A stretch of 39,937 nucleotides of DNA from a virus, in the IMG/VR virus record IMGVR_UViG_3300030390_002421, positions 1 through 39,937 of that record; one strand, 5' to 3'. The notes beneath the pieces were generated by a model. The model saw only the letters and a program-made list of their open reading frames with translations. It was not told where the DNA came from and searched no databases. This document shows, piece after piece, positions 16,591 to 24,572 of this stretch. The position numbers were made by a program, and so were the translations under genes. Within the stretch, counting starts at the first letter, position 1, and each line of letters starts with the position of its first letter.

Positions 16591-17728
16591 TGATACAATT
16601 GATAAAAATGATATTAATGCGTTAATAGAATGGTTATCCCAAGATGAAATCCCTAGGTTAACTAAAGGTCCTTTAACTCTAGAATTAGAACAAAAATGGG
16701 CTACTAAAATTGGTACCAAATATTCCATATTTGTAAATTCAGGATCATCTTCAATATTATTAACTCTAGCAGCCTTAAAATATCATAGTAAATTAAGAAA
16801 TGATAAAATTATAGTCCCAGGATTAAGTTGGTCAACAGATGTAAGTTCACCTATGTTGTTAGGATATGAAACTTATATGTGTGATTGTAATTTAGAAGAT
16901 TTATCTTGTGATTTAAAACACTTAGAACAATTATTTCAAGAACACGATCCTTCAACTTTTATATTAGTATCACCACTTGGGTTAGTTCCAAATATGGAAG
17001 AAATAGTTTTATTGTGTGAACAATATAATGTAACACTACTTGAAGATGTTTGTGAAAGTATGGGATCTAAAAACCAAAATAAATATTTAGGTAGTTTTGG
17101 TTTAGCTTCATTTTATTCAATGTACTTTGGTCACCATTTATCTACTATAGAAGGAGGATTTATAAACACAGATAATGAAGAGCTATATCATTTACTTTTA
17201 ATGATGAGAAGTCATGGTTGGGATAGAGATTTACCTAAAGATGCTCAAACTAAATTAAGAAAAGAATTTAATAGTAATGATTTTGATTCATTATATAATT
17301 TTTATGTACCTGGATTAAATGTCAGATCAACTGATTTACAAGCTTTTATTGGTTTAAGAGCAATAGATAAATTAGATGAATATTCTTATAAACGTAGAGT
17401 TAATTTCCACCACTACAGACGTAAAATAAAAAATAATATTTTAAAATTAAAGGAAAATGAAAATGATTTTGTCTCCAGTTTTGCTATTCCTATATTAAAT
17501 ACAAATAGGAATAAGATAGCCCAAGACTTACAAAATAATAATATAGAAGTTAGACCTTTAATAGCAGGTAATATGGCTACTAAACCTATGTGGTATAATG
17601 AAAATGATATTCCATCATTACCTAATTGTGAATTAGTAAATAAAATAGGATTTTATATCCCAAACCATCAAGATTTAACAGAGGATGAAATTAATCAAAT
17701 AACATTAATAATTAATAAGTATGAGTAA
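16574..17728 (+). CDS. DegT-family PLP enzyme with His at the catalytic-Lys site (ColD-like 3-dehydratase)
   Basis: 384 residues, fold-type I PLP protein: NSGSSSILLTLAALK (phosphate site), LLEDVCES with Asp158 for the pyridine nitrogen, and FYSMYFGHHLSTIEGG (181-195). Sugar aminotransferases of this family have Lys at the position of His187; here it is His-His. His at this site is the hallmark of the 3-dehydratases ColD (GDP-4-keto-6-deoxymannose) and RfbH/E1 (CDP sugar), which remove the 3-hydroxyl rather than add an amine. With Gmd next door, GDP-4-keto-6-deoxymannose is the likely substrate. No ferredoxin-type reductase partner, needed by RfbH, is seen, favouring the ColD type. Confidence 0.82.
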   Translation: MVKLVSDTIDKNDINALIEWLSQDEIPRLTKGPLTLELEQKWATKIGTKYSIFVNSGSSSILLTLAALKYHSKLRNDKIIVPGLSWSTDVSSPMLLGYETYMCDCNLEDLSCDLKHLEQLFQEHDPSTFILVSPLGLVPNMEEIVLLCEQYNVTLLEDVCESMGSKNQNKYLGSFGLASFYSMYFGHHLSTIEGGFINTDNEELYHLLLMMRSHGWDRDLPKDAQTKLRKEFNSNDFDSLYNFYVPGLNVRSTDLQAFIGLRAIDKLDEYSYKRRVNFHHYRRKIKNNILKLKENENDFVSSFAIPILNTNRNKIAQDLQNNNIEVRPLIAGNMATKPMWYNENDIPSLPNCELVNKIGFYIPNHQDLTEDEINQITLIINKYE

Positions 17729-18704
17729 AATAGCATTAATTACAGGTATAAACGGGCAAGATGGTTCATACTTAGCTGAATTTTTATTAAAAAAAGGATA
17801 TCAAATATGGGGTACAGTTAAAAGAAATTCTGTAGCTGAAAATCAAACGGCTAGGATTAGTAATAATGTATTCAAACAAATTAATTTAGAATATGCTGAT
17901 TTAAATGATTTATCTTCACTTATTAGAGTAATACAATTATGCCAACCAGATGAAATCTATAATTTGGCAGCTCAATCTCATGTAAGAATAAGTTTTGACC
18001 AACCTATTTATACTGCTCAAACAACTGGAATTGGAACATTAAATTTGCTAGAAGCTATAAAATTAACAAATAAATCTATTAAAATGTATCAAGCATCCTC
18101 CTCAGAAATGTTTGGTAATTCAATAGATAACGATGGATACCAAAGAGAAACAACTCCTTTAAATCCTGTATCGCCTTATGGTTGTGCCAAGGTATTTTCG
18201 TATAATATATGCCGAAATTATAGAAATTCTTATGGTATGTTTATATCAAATGGTATATTATTTAATCATGAATCCCCTAGAAGAGGTACAAATTTTGTAA
18301 CTAATAAAGTAGTTAAAACGGCAGTTCAAATTAGTAAGGGTTTAAAACATAAACTAGCATTAGGTAATTTAGAATCTACTAGAGATTGGGGGCATGCTAA
18401 GGATTATGTTGAAGCTATGTGGTTAATGTTACAACAAGATACATCAAACGATTATGTTTGTGCTACTGGTATATCACATAGTGTTAGAGATTTATGTGAT
18501 TATGTTTTTAATAAATTAAATTTAGATTATAGAGATTATATTACAGTAGATCCTAAATATTATAGAGCAGAAGAATTACATGATTTAAAAGGTGATTCTA
18601 CTTTATTAAGAGGTTTAGGTTGGGAGCCTAAACATTCATTTGAATCTATGTTAGATGATATGATAGAATATTGGGATACAAAAGATGTTAAAGATTTAGT
18701 ATGA
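17721..18704 (+). CDS. gmd: GDP-mannose 4,6-dehydratase
   Basis: 327 residues; converts GDP-D-mannose to GDP-4-keto-6-deoxy-D-mannose, the branch point to fucose, colitose, rhamnose and perosamine. Diagnostic motifs: ITGINGQDGSYLAEFLL, NLAAQSHVRISFDQP, SSSEMFGNS, YGCAK (Tyr/Lys pair), LFNHESPRRGTNFVT, GNLESTRDWGHAKDYV and a C-terminal YYRAEELHDLKGD. Complete. Its position directly after the PLP enzyme and Fcl-like enzyme makes a three-gene pathway. Confidence 0.95.
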   Translation: MSKIALITGINGQDGSYLAEFLLKKGYQIWGTVKRNSVAENQTARISNNVFKQINLEYADLNDLSSLIRVIQLCQPDEIYNLAAQSHVRISFDQPIYTAQTTGIGTLNLLEAIKLTNKSIKMYQASSSEMFGNSIDNDGYQRETTPLNPVSPYGCAKVFSYNICRNYRNSYGMFISNGILFNHESPRRGTNFVTNKVVKTAVQISKGLKHKLALGNLESTRDWGHAKDYVEAMWLMLQQDTSNDYVCATGISHSVRDLCDYVFNKLNLDYRDYITVDPKYYRAEELHDLKGDSTLLRGLGWEPKHSFESMLDDMIEYWDTKDVKDLV

Positions 18705-19639
18705 TAGGTAAAAAAATATTTATAACTGGTGGTGCAGGTTTTTTAGGTAAAAATTTAGTTAAACGTTATTATAACAATAATGAAATTACAATTTATTCTA
18801 GAGACGAAGCAAAACATTATTATCTTAAACAACAATTTCCTAAAATTAAATGTGTAATAGGTGATATTCGTAATTTTGATTTACTAAAAAGAGCATCATT
18901 AGGACATAATATAGGCATATTTGCTGCTTCATTAAAACAAATAAGTGCTGTTGATCAAAATGTAGAAGAATCTGTAAAAGTGCTTATAGAAGGTGCTTTA
19001 AATTCTAGAAGGGCGGCTGAAGAAAATAATTTTGAAGCTGCTTGTTTCATATCCTCAGATAAATCAAGATCTGCAACTACATTATATGGCGCGATGAAAT
19101 TTGTAGCAGGTGAATCATTTATAGTTAATGCTGAAAATTCTAATGTGCGTTTATCTACCGCAGTATACGGTAATGTTATTAATTCTACTGGTAGTATTAT
19201 ACCATTAATTTGGGATTCAATTAATAAAAAATACCCATTAACTTTATATTCAGAACAAATGACTCGTTTTGTTATTGATATAGAAAGTGCAATGGATTTA
19301 ATTGAAAAAGGTTTAAAAGTAACAGGATATAATGTGATCCCAAATATAAAATCATTTGAAATAAAAGATTTATTTGAAATATATAAATCAAATTTTGATT
19401 TAGAATATAAAATTGGGACACCTCGTATATCAGAAAAACTACATGAAATAATGTTTTCTAAAGAAGAACTATCTAGAACTTTTTATAATGAACAGGATAA
19501 CACTTACTATATGCACTATAAAGAAATAGATCAAGAACTTTATCCAAGTATTACTAGAGAATTTAGTAGTGATAGAGTTTGCATGCCTAAAGCAGAATTA
19601 AATAACATTTTAAGTACATATAATTATTTTAAACCATGA
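18701..19639 (+). CDS. UDP-sugar 4,6-dehydratase-like SDR (PseB/CapE/WbjB type)
   Basis: 312 residues: FITGGAGFLGKNLV, AASLKQISAVDQN, SSDKSRSATTLYGAMKFVAGE (the S-x-DK and YxxxK pair of inverting UDP-GlcNAc 4,6-dehydratases), then LTLYSEQMTRFVIDIESAMDLI matching the GxMTRF region. In bacteria such enzymes start pathways to pseudaminic acid, FucNAc or QuiNAc. The exact sugar is not readable. ATGA overlap with both neighbours. Confidence 0.82.
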   Translation: MIGKKIFITGGAGFLGKNLVKRYYNNNEITIYSRDEAKHYYLKQQFPKIKCVIGDIRNFDLLKRASLGHNIGIFAASLKQISAVDQNVEESVKVLIEGALNSRRAAEENNFEAACFISSDKSRSATTLYGAMKFVAGESFIVNAENSNVRLSTAVYGNVINSTGSIIPLIWDSINKKYPLTLYSEQMTRFVIDIESAMDLIEKGLKVTGYNVIPNIKSFEIKDLFEIYKSNFDLEYKIGTPRISEKLHEIMFSKEELSRTFYNEQDNTYYMHYKEIDQELYPSITREFSSDRVCMPKAELNNILSTYNYFKP

Positions 19640-20334
19640 AAATATTAATATTAGGACATAAAGGTATGTTAGGACATATGGTTAAAAAAGTATTAACCAA
19701 ATCTAAATTTAAAATCCAAACAATAGAACAAAAATACCCAAATTGGGATTCTTTGATGTTTAAAGATATTGATTTTATAGTTAATTGTATAGGGGCAATA
19801 CCTCAAAAAACTAATAAATTTGATATTAATTGGGAAATACCTATGTGGTTAGAAAATAATACTAATTGTAAAATTATTCACCCAAGCACAGATTGTGAAA
19901 TGGATGATGATGATTATGGTAATTCAAAAAGAAAAGCTGCAGATTTTATTAAATCTAAAGGTACTAAAACCAAAATGATTCAAACTTCTATAGTTGGTCC
20001 TGAAATAAATTCTAATGCCAGTTTATTAGAATGGTTTTTATCACAAGAAGACGAAGTATTTGGTTATACTAAAGCATTATGGAATGGTAATACAACACTT
20101 GAATGGAGTAAATGGTGTTTAAATTTAATAAATAATTGGGATGATTATCCAAAACTTAGTATTTTACAATCAAATACAGTTTCAAAATATAAATTATTAA
20201 ATTTGTTTAAAGAAATTTACCAAAAAGATATAATTATACAAAAAAGGGAATTAGGTAAAGATAAAACTTTAAAGGGTAATATTAAAACAAAAAATATTGA
20301 AGAACAATTATGGGAATTGAAAAATCTAAAATAA
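19636..20334 (+). CDS. RmlD-like sugar-nucleotide reductase
   Basis: 232 residues; ILILGHKGMLGHMVKKVL is the RmlD-type nucleotide site and STDCEMDDDDYGNSKRKAADF gives the Tyr/Lys pair. Shorter than RmlD (about 290). Its place after the PseB/CapE-like enzyme parallels the dehydratase-reductase order of FucNAc-type pathways (WbjB-WbjC, CapE-CapF), but no third epimerase (WbjD/CapG) is seen here. 25 bases overlap the next gene. Confidence 0.75.
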   Translation: MKILILGHKGMLGHMVKKVLTKSKFKIQTIEQKYPNWDSLMFKDIDFIVNCIGAIPQKTNKFDINWEIPMWLENNTNCKIIHPSTDCEMDDDDYGNSKRKAADFIKSKGTKTKMIQTSIVGPEINSNASLLEWFLSQEDEVFGYTKALWNGNTTLEWSKWCLNLINNWDDYPKLSILQSNTVSKYKLLNLFKEIYQKDIIIQKRELGKDKTLKGNIKTKNIEEQLWELKNLK

Positions 20335-21305
20335 TATTTTTATCAGAAATGGGTTTTGAAGGTAAAATACCTTCTAGTCACACTAATATGCGTACCGAAT
20401 TTGCTTGGATGAATGCCTTAGATGCAGAGCATAAAAATTTACATTTATATAATGATATAAAAAATTATGATCATGTATTTTTAATTTTACCTAAAGGTAA
20501 ATTAAACTTAAGTGCAGAGGGAAGTGAAATATCAAACACACCTAACCCAGTATCAAATTTGTATTCTTCTGATTTCATCGATGTTTTAAAGAAAAATAAT
20601 AAAAAAATACATTATATTCAAGAAGGTCCTAATTGGTGGTTTAATGATTATAATATTATAGACCAATTTAATTTTTATAATATTTTATCTAAATGTGATA
20701 CTATATTTTCCCATAATGAAATAGATAAAAAGTTTTATAAAGGGTTATTTCCTAATATAAATGTTAGTGTAATAAAAACATTATTAATAGAAGATTTAAT
20801 TAAACATATTAACCCTTCTAAAGAAGATAAAGTAATTGTAGGTGGTAATTTTGCAAGATGGTATGGTGGATTTCAAAGCTATATAGTAGCAAGTGAATTT
20901 GGATGTGAAAAATGGGTCCAAGAATCCCATGCTAAACGTAAATTAGAAGGTAATATACCAGACTTAAACCATTTACGTAGATTACCTTGGGCTGCTTGGA
21001 TAAATGAATTATCAACATTTAAATACGCAGTACATTTAATGCCAACAGTAGCAGCAGGTACATTTAGTTTAAATTGTGCTTATCTTGGTATACCTTGTAT
21101 TGGAAATAAAGATGTTGATACTCAAAGGTTATGTCATCCTGAATTAGCAGTATCTGTGGATGATGTAGAAAAAGCTCGTATATTAGCCAATAGGTTAAAA
21201 AATGATAAAGAATTTTATAATAAATGTAGTGAACAATCTAAAAAGTTATATAGAAAACATTACGATTTAAATATATGGAAAAAAGAAATGAACAACATAC
21301 TGTAA
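20310..21305 (+). CDS. GT-B-like glycosyltransferase
   Basis: 331 residues. The N-terminal strand KIIFLSEMGFEGKIPSSHTN supports this upstream start rather than the internal ATG at 20349. IHYIQEGPNWWFND and SHNEIDKKFYKG sit at the end of the first domain; AVHLMPTVAAGTFSLNCAYLG with IPCIGNKDVDTQRL is the donor-site region. Family number is uncertain and the donor unknown. It overlaps the next gene by 31 bases. Confidence 0.68.
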   Translation: MGIEKSKIIFLSEMGFEGKIPSSHTNMRTEFAWMNALDAEHKNLHLYNDIKNYDHVFLILPKGKLNLSAEGSEISNTPNPVSNLYSSDFIDVLKKNNKKIHYIQEGPNWWFNDYNIIDQFNFYNILSKCDTIFSHNEIDKKFYKGLFPNINVSVIKTLLIEDLIKHINPSKEDKVIVGGNFARWYGGFQSYIVASEFGCEKWVQESHAKRKLEGNIPDLNHLRRLPWAAWINELSTFKYAVHLMPTVAAGTFSLNCAYLGIPCIGNKDVDTQRLCHPELAVSVDDVEKARILANRLKNDKEFYNKCSEQSKKLYRKHYDLNIWKKEMNNIL

Positions 21306-22435
21306 TAATACCTAGTCATAACACACTAGAACATCTAAAAAATACATATCTGAGTATTAAAAAATATGCTCCTAATGTACCTATGATTATTATAGATGAT
21401 GCATCTGAAGATGGTACTGATATATGGTTAAATAGTTTAGATAATAAAAATCTAACTGTTATTATAGATAAAGAAAGAAAAGGACATACCTATTGGTATG
21501 ATGAAGGAATGAGAAGAGCTAAAACTCCCATTGTATCTATATTACACTCAGATATGATTATAGGACCAGGGTATTTTGAAAATATGTTAAAACATCTTAA
21601 ACCTTTAAGTGTTGTATGTGCTACAAGAATTGAACCACCAATTCATCCCGCTGGATTAGAAAAACATGTTCAACATTTTGGAATTGATCATAATGATTTT
21701 ACTTGGGATGCATTTGAAAATTTTGTTATAGATACTGCTAAAAAAGATAAAGATGTAACTACAAAAGGTATATTTGCACCTTGGATGTTATACAAAGAAG
21801 ATCATTTAAGTATAGGAGGACATGACCAAAGATTTACTCCTTATGGTTACGAAGATTCAGATATATTTAATAGATGGATACAAGCAGGATATAAAATGAT
21901 CCAATCTAGGGATTCTTTATGTTATCATATGACTTGTAGAGGCCATAGATGGAATAAAGGTGTGGGGATTGAAAATTCGGACTATAAAGAAACAATGGGT
22001 AGATGTAGAAGAGAATTTTTAAGAAAATGGGGTGAGTGGATCCAAAATGATTCATATCAATATCCTATTATTAACCCTAAATATGATAAAGGATTAATTA
22101 TTAAAAATTGTACTGATCAATTACTTGCAATGTTAGAACCTTGGTTTGATACCATTTATGTTGATGAATCATCGGATAAAGCTATGGTTGATAATTATAT
22201 TACACTAGAATCACCAAATACAGTTATTGATTTATATCAAAAATTAAAACCTTTTAATAATGAAAAACAAAATAATATTTTAGTTAGTGTAGATGCTCAA
22301 AAGTTTACCCAACAAGATTTTGTTTATATAAACCAACTACCAGCTATTATTAAAGACAGTGGCCAAACTGGTTCATTTGAATTAGGTAATTTAAAAATTG
22401 ATATAATTTCTATGCAAGAATATGTGGTTTCTTAA
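21275..22435 (+). CDS. GT2 glycosyltransferase with C-terminal extension
   Basis: 386 residues. GT-A core: TVIIPSHNTLEHLKNTYLSI, IIDDASEDGTDIWL, and ILHSDMIIGPGYFENML where the metal-binding DxD is replaced by H-S-D. The catalytic-base region is GGHDQRFTPYGYEDSDIFNRW. Residues from about 290 to the end are an extra domain with no recognised family. It is the last gene of the glycan operon; a new promoter-like motif follows. Confidence 0.85.
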   Translation: MEKRNEQHTVIIPSHNTLEHLKNTYLSIKKYAPNVPMIIIDDASEDGTDIWLNSLDNKNLTVIIDKERKGHTYWYDEGMRRAKTPIVSILHSDMIIGPGYFENMLKHLKPLSVVCATRIEPPIHPAGLEKHVQHFGIDHNDFTWDAFENFVIDTAKKDKDVTTKGIFAPWMLYKEDHLSIGGHDQRFTPYGYEDSDIFNRWIQAGYKMIQSRDSLCYHMTCRGHRWNKGVGIENSDYKETMGRCRREFLRKWGEWIQNDSYQYPIINPKYDKGLIIKNCTDQLLAMLEPWFDTIYVDESSDKAMVDNYITLESPNTVIDLYQKLKPFNNEKQNNILVSVDAQKFTQQDFVYINQLPAIIKDSGQTGSFELGNLKIDIISMQEYVVS

Positions 22436-22442
22436 AACATTT

Positions 22443-22456
22443 TTCGTATATTCACG
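22443..22456 (+). promoter_or_regulatory. Promoter-like motif closing the glycan operon
   Basis: TTCGTATATTCACG followed by the leader AAAAAGGTTATAT before the ATG at 22482, the same arrangement as the early-type promoters at 25546, 30048 and 31372. Confidence 0.55.
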
Positions 22457-22481
22457 CCTAATTTAAAAAGGTTATATATTT

Positions 22482-22832
22482 ATGCAACAGACTATTAAAA
22501 CCCCCCGTACTGTGAGAATGATTCCATGTATTAGATGTAAAGAAAATATGCCCGAATTAAGGTTAACTAAATTTGGATATAATTTTTGTATTAACTGTTC
22601 AACAGTTGGTGCTAAAAGAGGCATTCCTGTAACAAGAGGATCAGGTGATCATACTTACACTGAAACTATAGTTATGGAAGAAGACCAATATCAAGACTTT
22701 GTATTAGCAACAGCTATTGAAAGAGGTGATACAAAAACAGCTAAAGCTGAAATGTTAAATATGGATAAAGAAGAACGTAATCTTCAAGGTCCATACCAAA
22801 TAATCAATAACACAGATAAAGATAGAAGCTAA
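22482..22832 (+). CDS. DksA/TraR-like zinc-ribbon protein
   Basis: 116 residues. Cys16-x2-Cys19 (PCIRCKENMPELRL) and Cys36-x2-Cys39 (FCINCS) form a four-cysteine zinc ribbon like that at the end of DksA/TraR proteins, which bind RNA polymerase in its secondary channel. The long coiled coil of true DksA is missing, so a transcription role is only possible. A small acidic C-terminal part follows. It shares one base with the HNH-like gene. Confidence 0.68.
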   Translation: MQQTIKTPRTVRMIPCIRCKENMPELRLTKFGYNFCINCSTVGAKRGIPVTRGSGDHTYTETIVMEEDQYQDFVLATAIERGDTKTAKAEMLNMDKEERNLQGPYQIINNTDKDRS

Positions 22833-23446
22833 TGCCAAAGGCAAAACCACTATCTAAAGAACAAATACTAGCAGCTCAAGCCAAAACAAAATCAAACATG
22901 GCTGCTGCTAGATACCTTCATGTGTCATATCAACACTATAAGAAGTGGGCTAAACTATATAAATTATTTGCTGGGCATAAAAATCAACAAGGTAAAGGTA
23001 TACCTAAATTTTTAAAAGGACCTAAAAAAATGCCTCATATGCTGGAAATAATTGAAGGTAGAATAGCTGCATCTTCATTTAATCCTAATAAACTAAAATA
23101 TGCTCTTATAGAACAAGGATATCTATTAGAGGAATGTGCTGCATGTTCTTTTAAAGAAAGGCGAGTATTAGATTATAAGATGCCTTTGTTACTTCATTTT
23201 CAAGATAATAATAGCAATAATTACAGCCTAGATAATGTTCAGTTATTATGTTATAACCATTATTTTTTAACTGTAGGAGATATTTTTAATGATAAAGATG
23301 TTAAGCAAATTGAAACTAAGCAGGAACATTTTGGGACTACGGAAAAAGTAGAGTGGGAAGTTGATGATTATCATCTACAACGTTTAAAGGAATTAGGTTT
23401 AGATGATGATAAAAATGATGTTAACCAATACATTTCAAGAATATGA
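22832..23446 (+). CDS. HNH-like endonuclease with N-terminal helix-turn-helix
   Basis: 204 residues. Residues 8-45 (LSKEQILAAQAKTKSNMAAARYLHVSYQHYKKWAKLY) read as a helix-turn-helix. Cys102-x2-Cys105, His122 in LLLHFQDNNSNN, Asn135 and Cys140-x2-His143 in LLCYNHYF follow the zinc-HNH arrangement, but His122 lacks the usual preceding Asp and the fourth zinc ligand is His. It could be a free-standing homing nuclease or a nicking enzyme, or a decayed one used for DNA binding. Confidence 0.62.
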   Translation: MPKAKPLSKEQILAAQAKTKSNMAAARYLHVSYQHYKKWAKLYKLFAGHKNQQGKGIPKFLKGPKKMPHMLEIIEGRIAASSFNPNKLKYALIEQGYLLEECAACSFKERRVLDYKMPLLLHFQDNNSNNYSLDNVQLLCYNHYFLTVGDIFNDKDVKQIETKQEHFGTTEKVEWEVDDYHLQRLKELGLDDDKNDVNQYISRI

Positions 23447-23613
23447 AAAAATCTAGATCAATAGATAAAAAACATCATAAAATAACTACAGATTATAATA
23501 AACAAAAATCTAAGCATTTAGAAAAATTAACTGATAGGATGCTTAAACAAGATGAAAAGGCAAACCAATTAAAATCAAAAACTATGAAAGGTGACTTTCT
23601 AAAAAACTTTTAA
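23443..23613 (+). CDS. Small basic protein
   Basis: 56 residues, extremely Lys-rich and helical (KKSRSIDKKHHK at the start). Begins in the ATGA overlap with the HNH-like gene and ends two bases before the lytic enzyme. Function not recognised. Confidence 0.6.
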   Translation: MKKSRSIDKKHHKITTDYNKQKSKHLEKLTDRMLKQDEKANQLKSKTMKGDFLKNF

Positions 23614-23615
23614 TT

Positions 23616-24146
23616 ATGAGAACTTTTATATTATTATTTTTACTATTTATTATACCTTTAAATAACCCATCACCTCAACAATTTTTTAAAGTAAAATTTA
23701 AAAAAGTTAAAACAGAAGTAGTTGAAATTAAAGGTATGGATGAATTTTTATTTGCTATAGGCCACCAAGAATCAGGTAACAGGTACTATATTGTAAATAG
23801 ATATGGTTATATGGGAAAATATCAATTTGGTAAATCAACATTAAAAACTTTAAAAATTAAAGTAACTAAAGAAGCATTTTTAAATAGTCCTGATTTACAA
23901 GAATTTGCTATGAAACAAAATTTATTGTATAATAAAAAAAAATTACAAAAATACATAGATAGGTTTGATGGGCAAACTATAAATAGTATATTAGTAACGG
24001 AATCAGGTTTATTAGCAGCAGCCCATTTAGGTGGGGCAGGTAGTGTTAGAAAATGGTTTAGAAATGGAAAAATAAGAAAAGATGGTAATGGGGTTAAAAT
24101 AACTACCTATATGGAGCGATTCTCAGGTTATAAGTTATATTTATAA
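23616..24146 (+). CDS. Exported lysozyme/lytic-transglycosylase-like enzyme
   Basis: 176 residues. Residues 1-18 are a signal or anchor segment (MRTFILLFLLFIIPL). The core starts at FAIGHQESGNRYY with Glu52 as the likely catalytic acid, then YGYMGKYQFGKSTL and LLAAAHLGGAGSVRKWF, features of the SLT/goose-lysozyme-like fold. It would cut peptidoglycan at lysis or entry; the signal segment favours secretion to the periplasm and thus lysis. No holin is obvious beside it. Confidence 0.8.
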   Translation: MRTFILLFLLFIIPLNNPSPQQFFKVKFKKVKTEVVEIKGMDEFLFAIGHQESGNRYYIVNRYGYMGKYQFGKSTLKTLKIKVTKEAFLNSPDLQEFAMKQNLLYNKKKLQKYIDRFDGQTINSILVTESGLLAAAHLGGAGSVRKWFRNGKIRKDGNGVKITTYMERFSGYKLYL

Positions 24147-24154
24147 TAAAAATT

Positions 24155-24289
24155 ATGGCAAAAATAGTTGTAGGAGATTACATACAAAATAAACATAAAA
24201 AAAGACCTGGTATTCATTCAAAAAATAATAATAGCAGAAGTAAAAACAGTAAAAATTATGTCAAAGCTTATAGGGGTCAAGGAAAATAA
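24155..24289 (+). CDS. Small basic phage protein
   Basis: 44 residues: an N-terminal VVGDYIQNKHKKRPG followed by a Ser/Asn/Lys-rich stretch ending YRGQGK. I believe similar short proteins occur in marine T4-like phages, but cannot name a function. Followed one base later by the next start. Confidence 0.6.
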   Translation: MAKIVVGDYIQNKHKKRPGIHSKNNNSRSKNSKNYVKAYRGQGK

Positions 24290-24290
24290 T

Positions 24291-24443
24291 ATGAATCTAA
24301 GTACATTATCATTATTTAACCATATGACTGATGAAGATTTTATAGCTATACATAAAGCGGGTCAATTAAAAAATTTATGTCAAGCTTTAAGTATTGATTT
24401 GCAACCTAAAGAAAATGAACAAAATACAACTTACACAGCATGA
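24291..24443 (+). CDS. Small hypothetical protein
   Basis: 50 residues from ATG 24291, chosen over an in-frame ATG at 24258 because that one would overlap the preceding gene. Acidic N-terminal half (FNHMTDEDFIAIHKAG). Overlaps the next small gene by 29 bases. Confidence 0.5.
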   Translation: MNLSTLSLFNHMTDEDFIAIHKAGQLKNLCQALSIDLQPKENEQNTTYTA

Positions 24444-24555
24444 ATGGTTTGAAGCTTTAAAAGTTCCTGAGCCACATAGAAATAAAAAAAAATATTTTCG
24501 TAAAGAAAAACATAAAGATGGCGGTATTAATCACTCCTTATATATTTATAAATAA
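24415..24555 (+). CDS. Small basic hypothetical protein
   Basis: 46 residues (start MNKIQLTQHEWFEALKVP), Lys/His-rich in the second half. Its last codons overlap the promoter-like ATATTTATAA motif for the next gene. Not recognised. Confidence 0.5.
   Translation: MNKIQLTQHEWFEALKVPEPHRNKKKYFRKEKHKDGGINHSLYIYK
24537..24553 (+). promoter_or_regulatory. ATATTTATAA promoter-like motif before a virion-like gene
   Basis: CTTATATATTTATAAAT, 20 bases before the ATG at 24573. Same core as at 28652, 37057 and 39435. This second class lacks the CACG end and the AAAGG leader. Confidence 0.45.
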
Positions 24556-24572
24556 ACAAATAATTAAATAAA

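Noticed and set aside
22832-23446. Transposase
   Set aside because: The helix-turn-helix start suggested it, but no DDE residues or terminal inverted repeats were seen; the Cys/His pattern fits an HNH-like protein.
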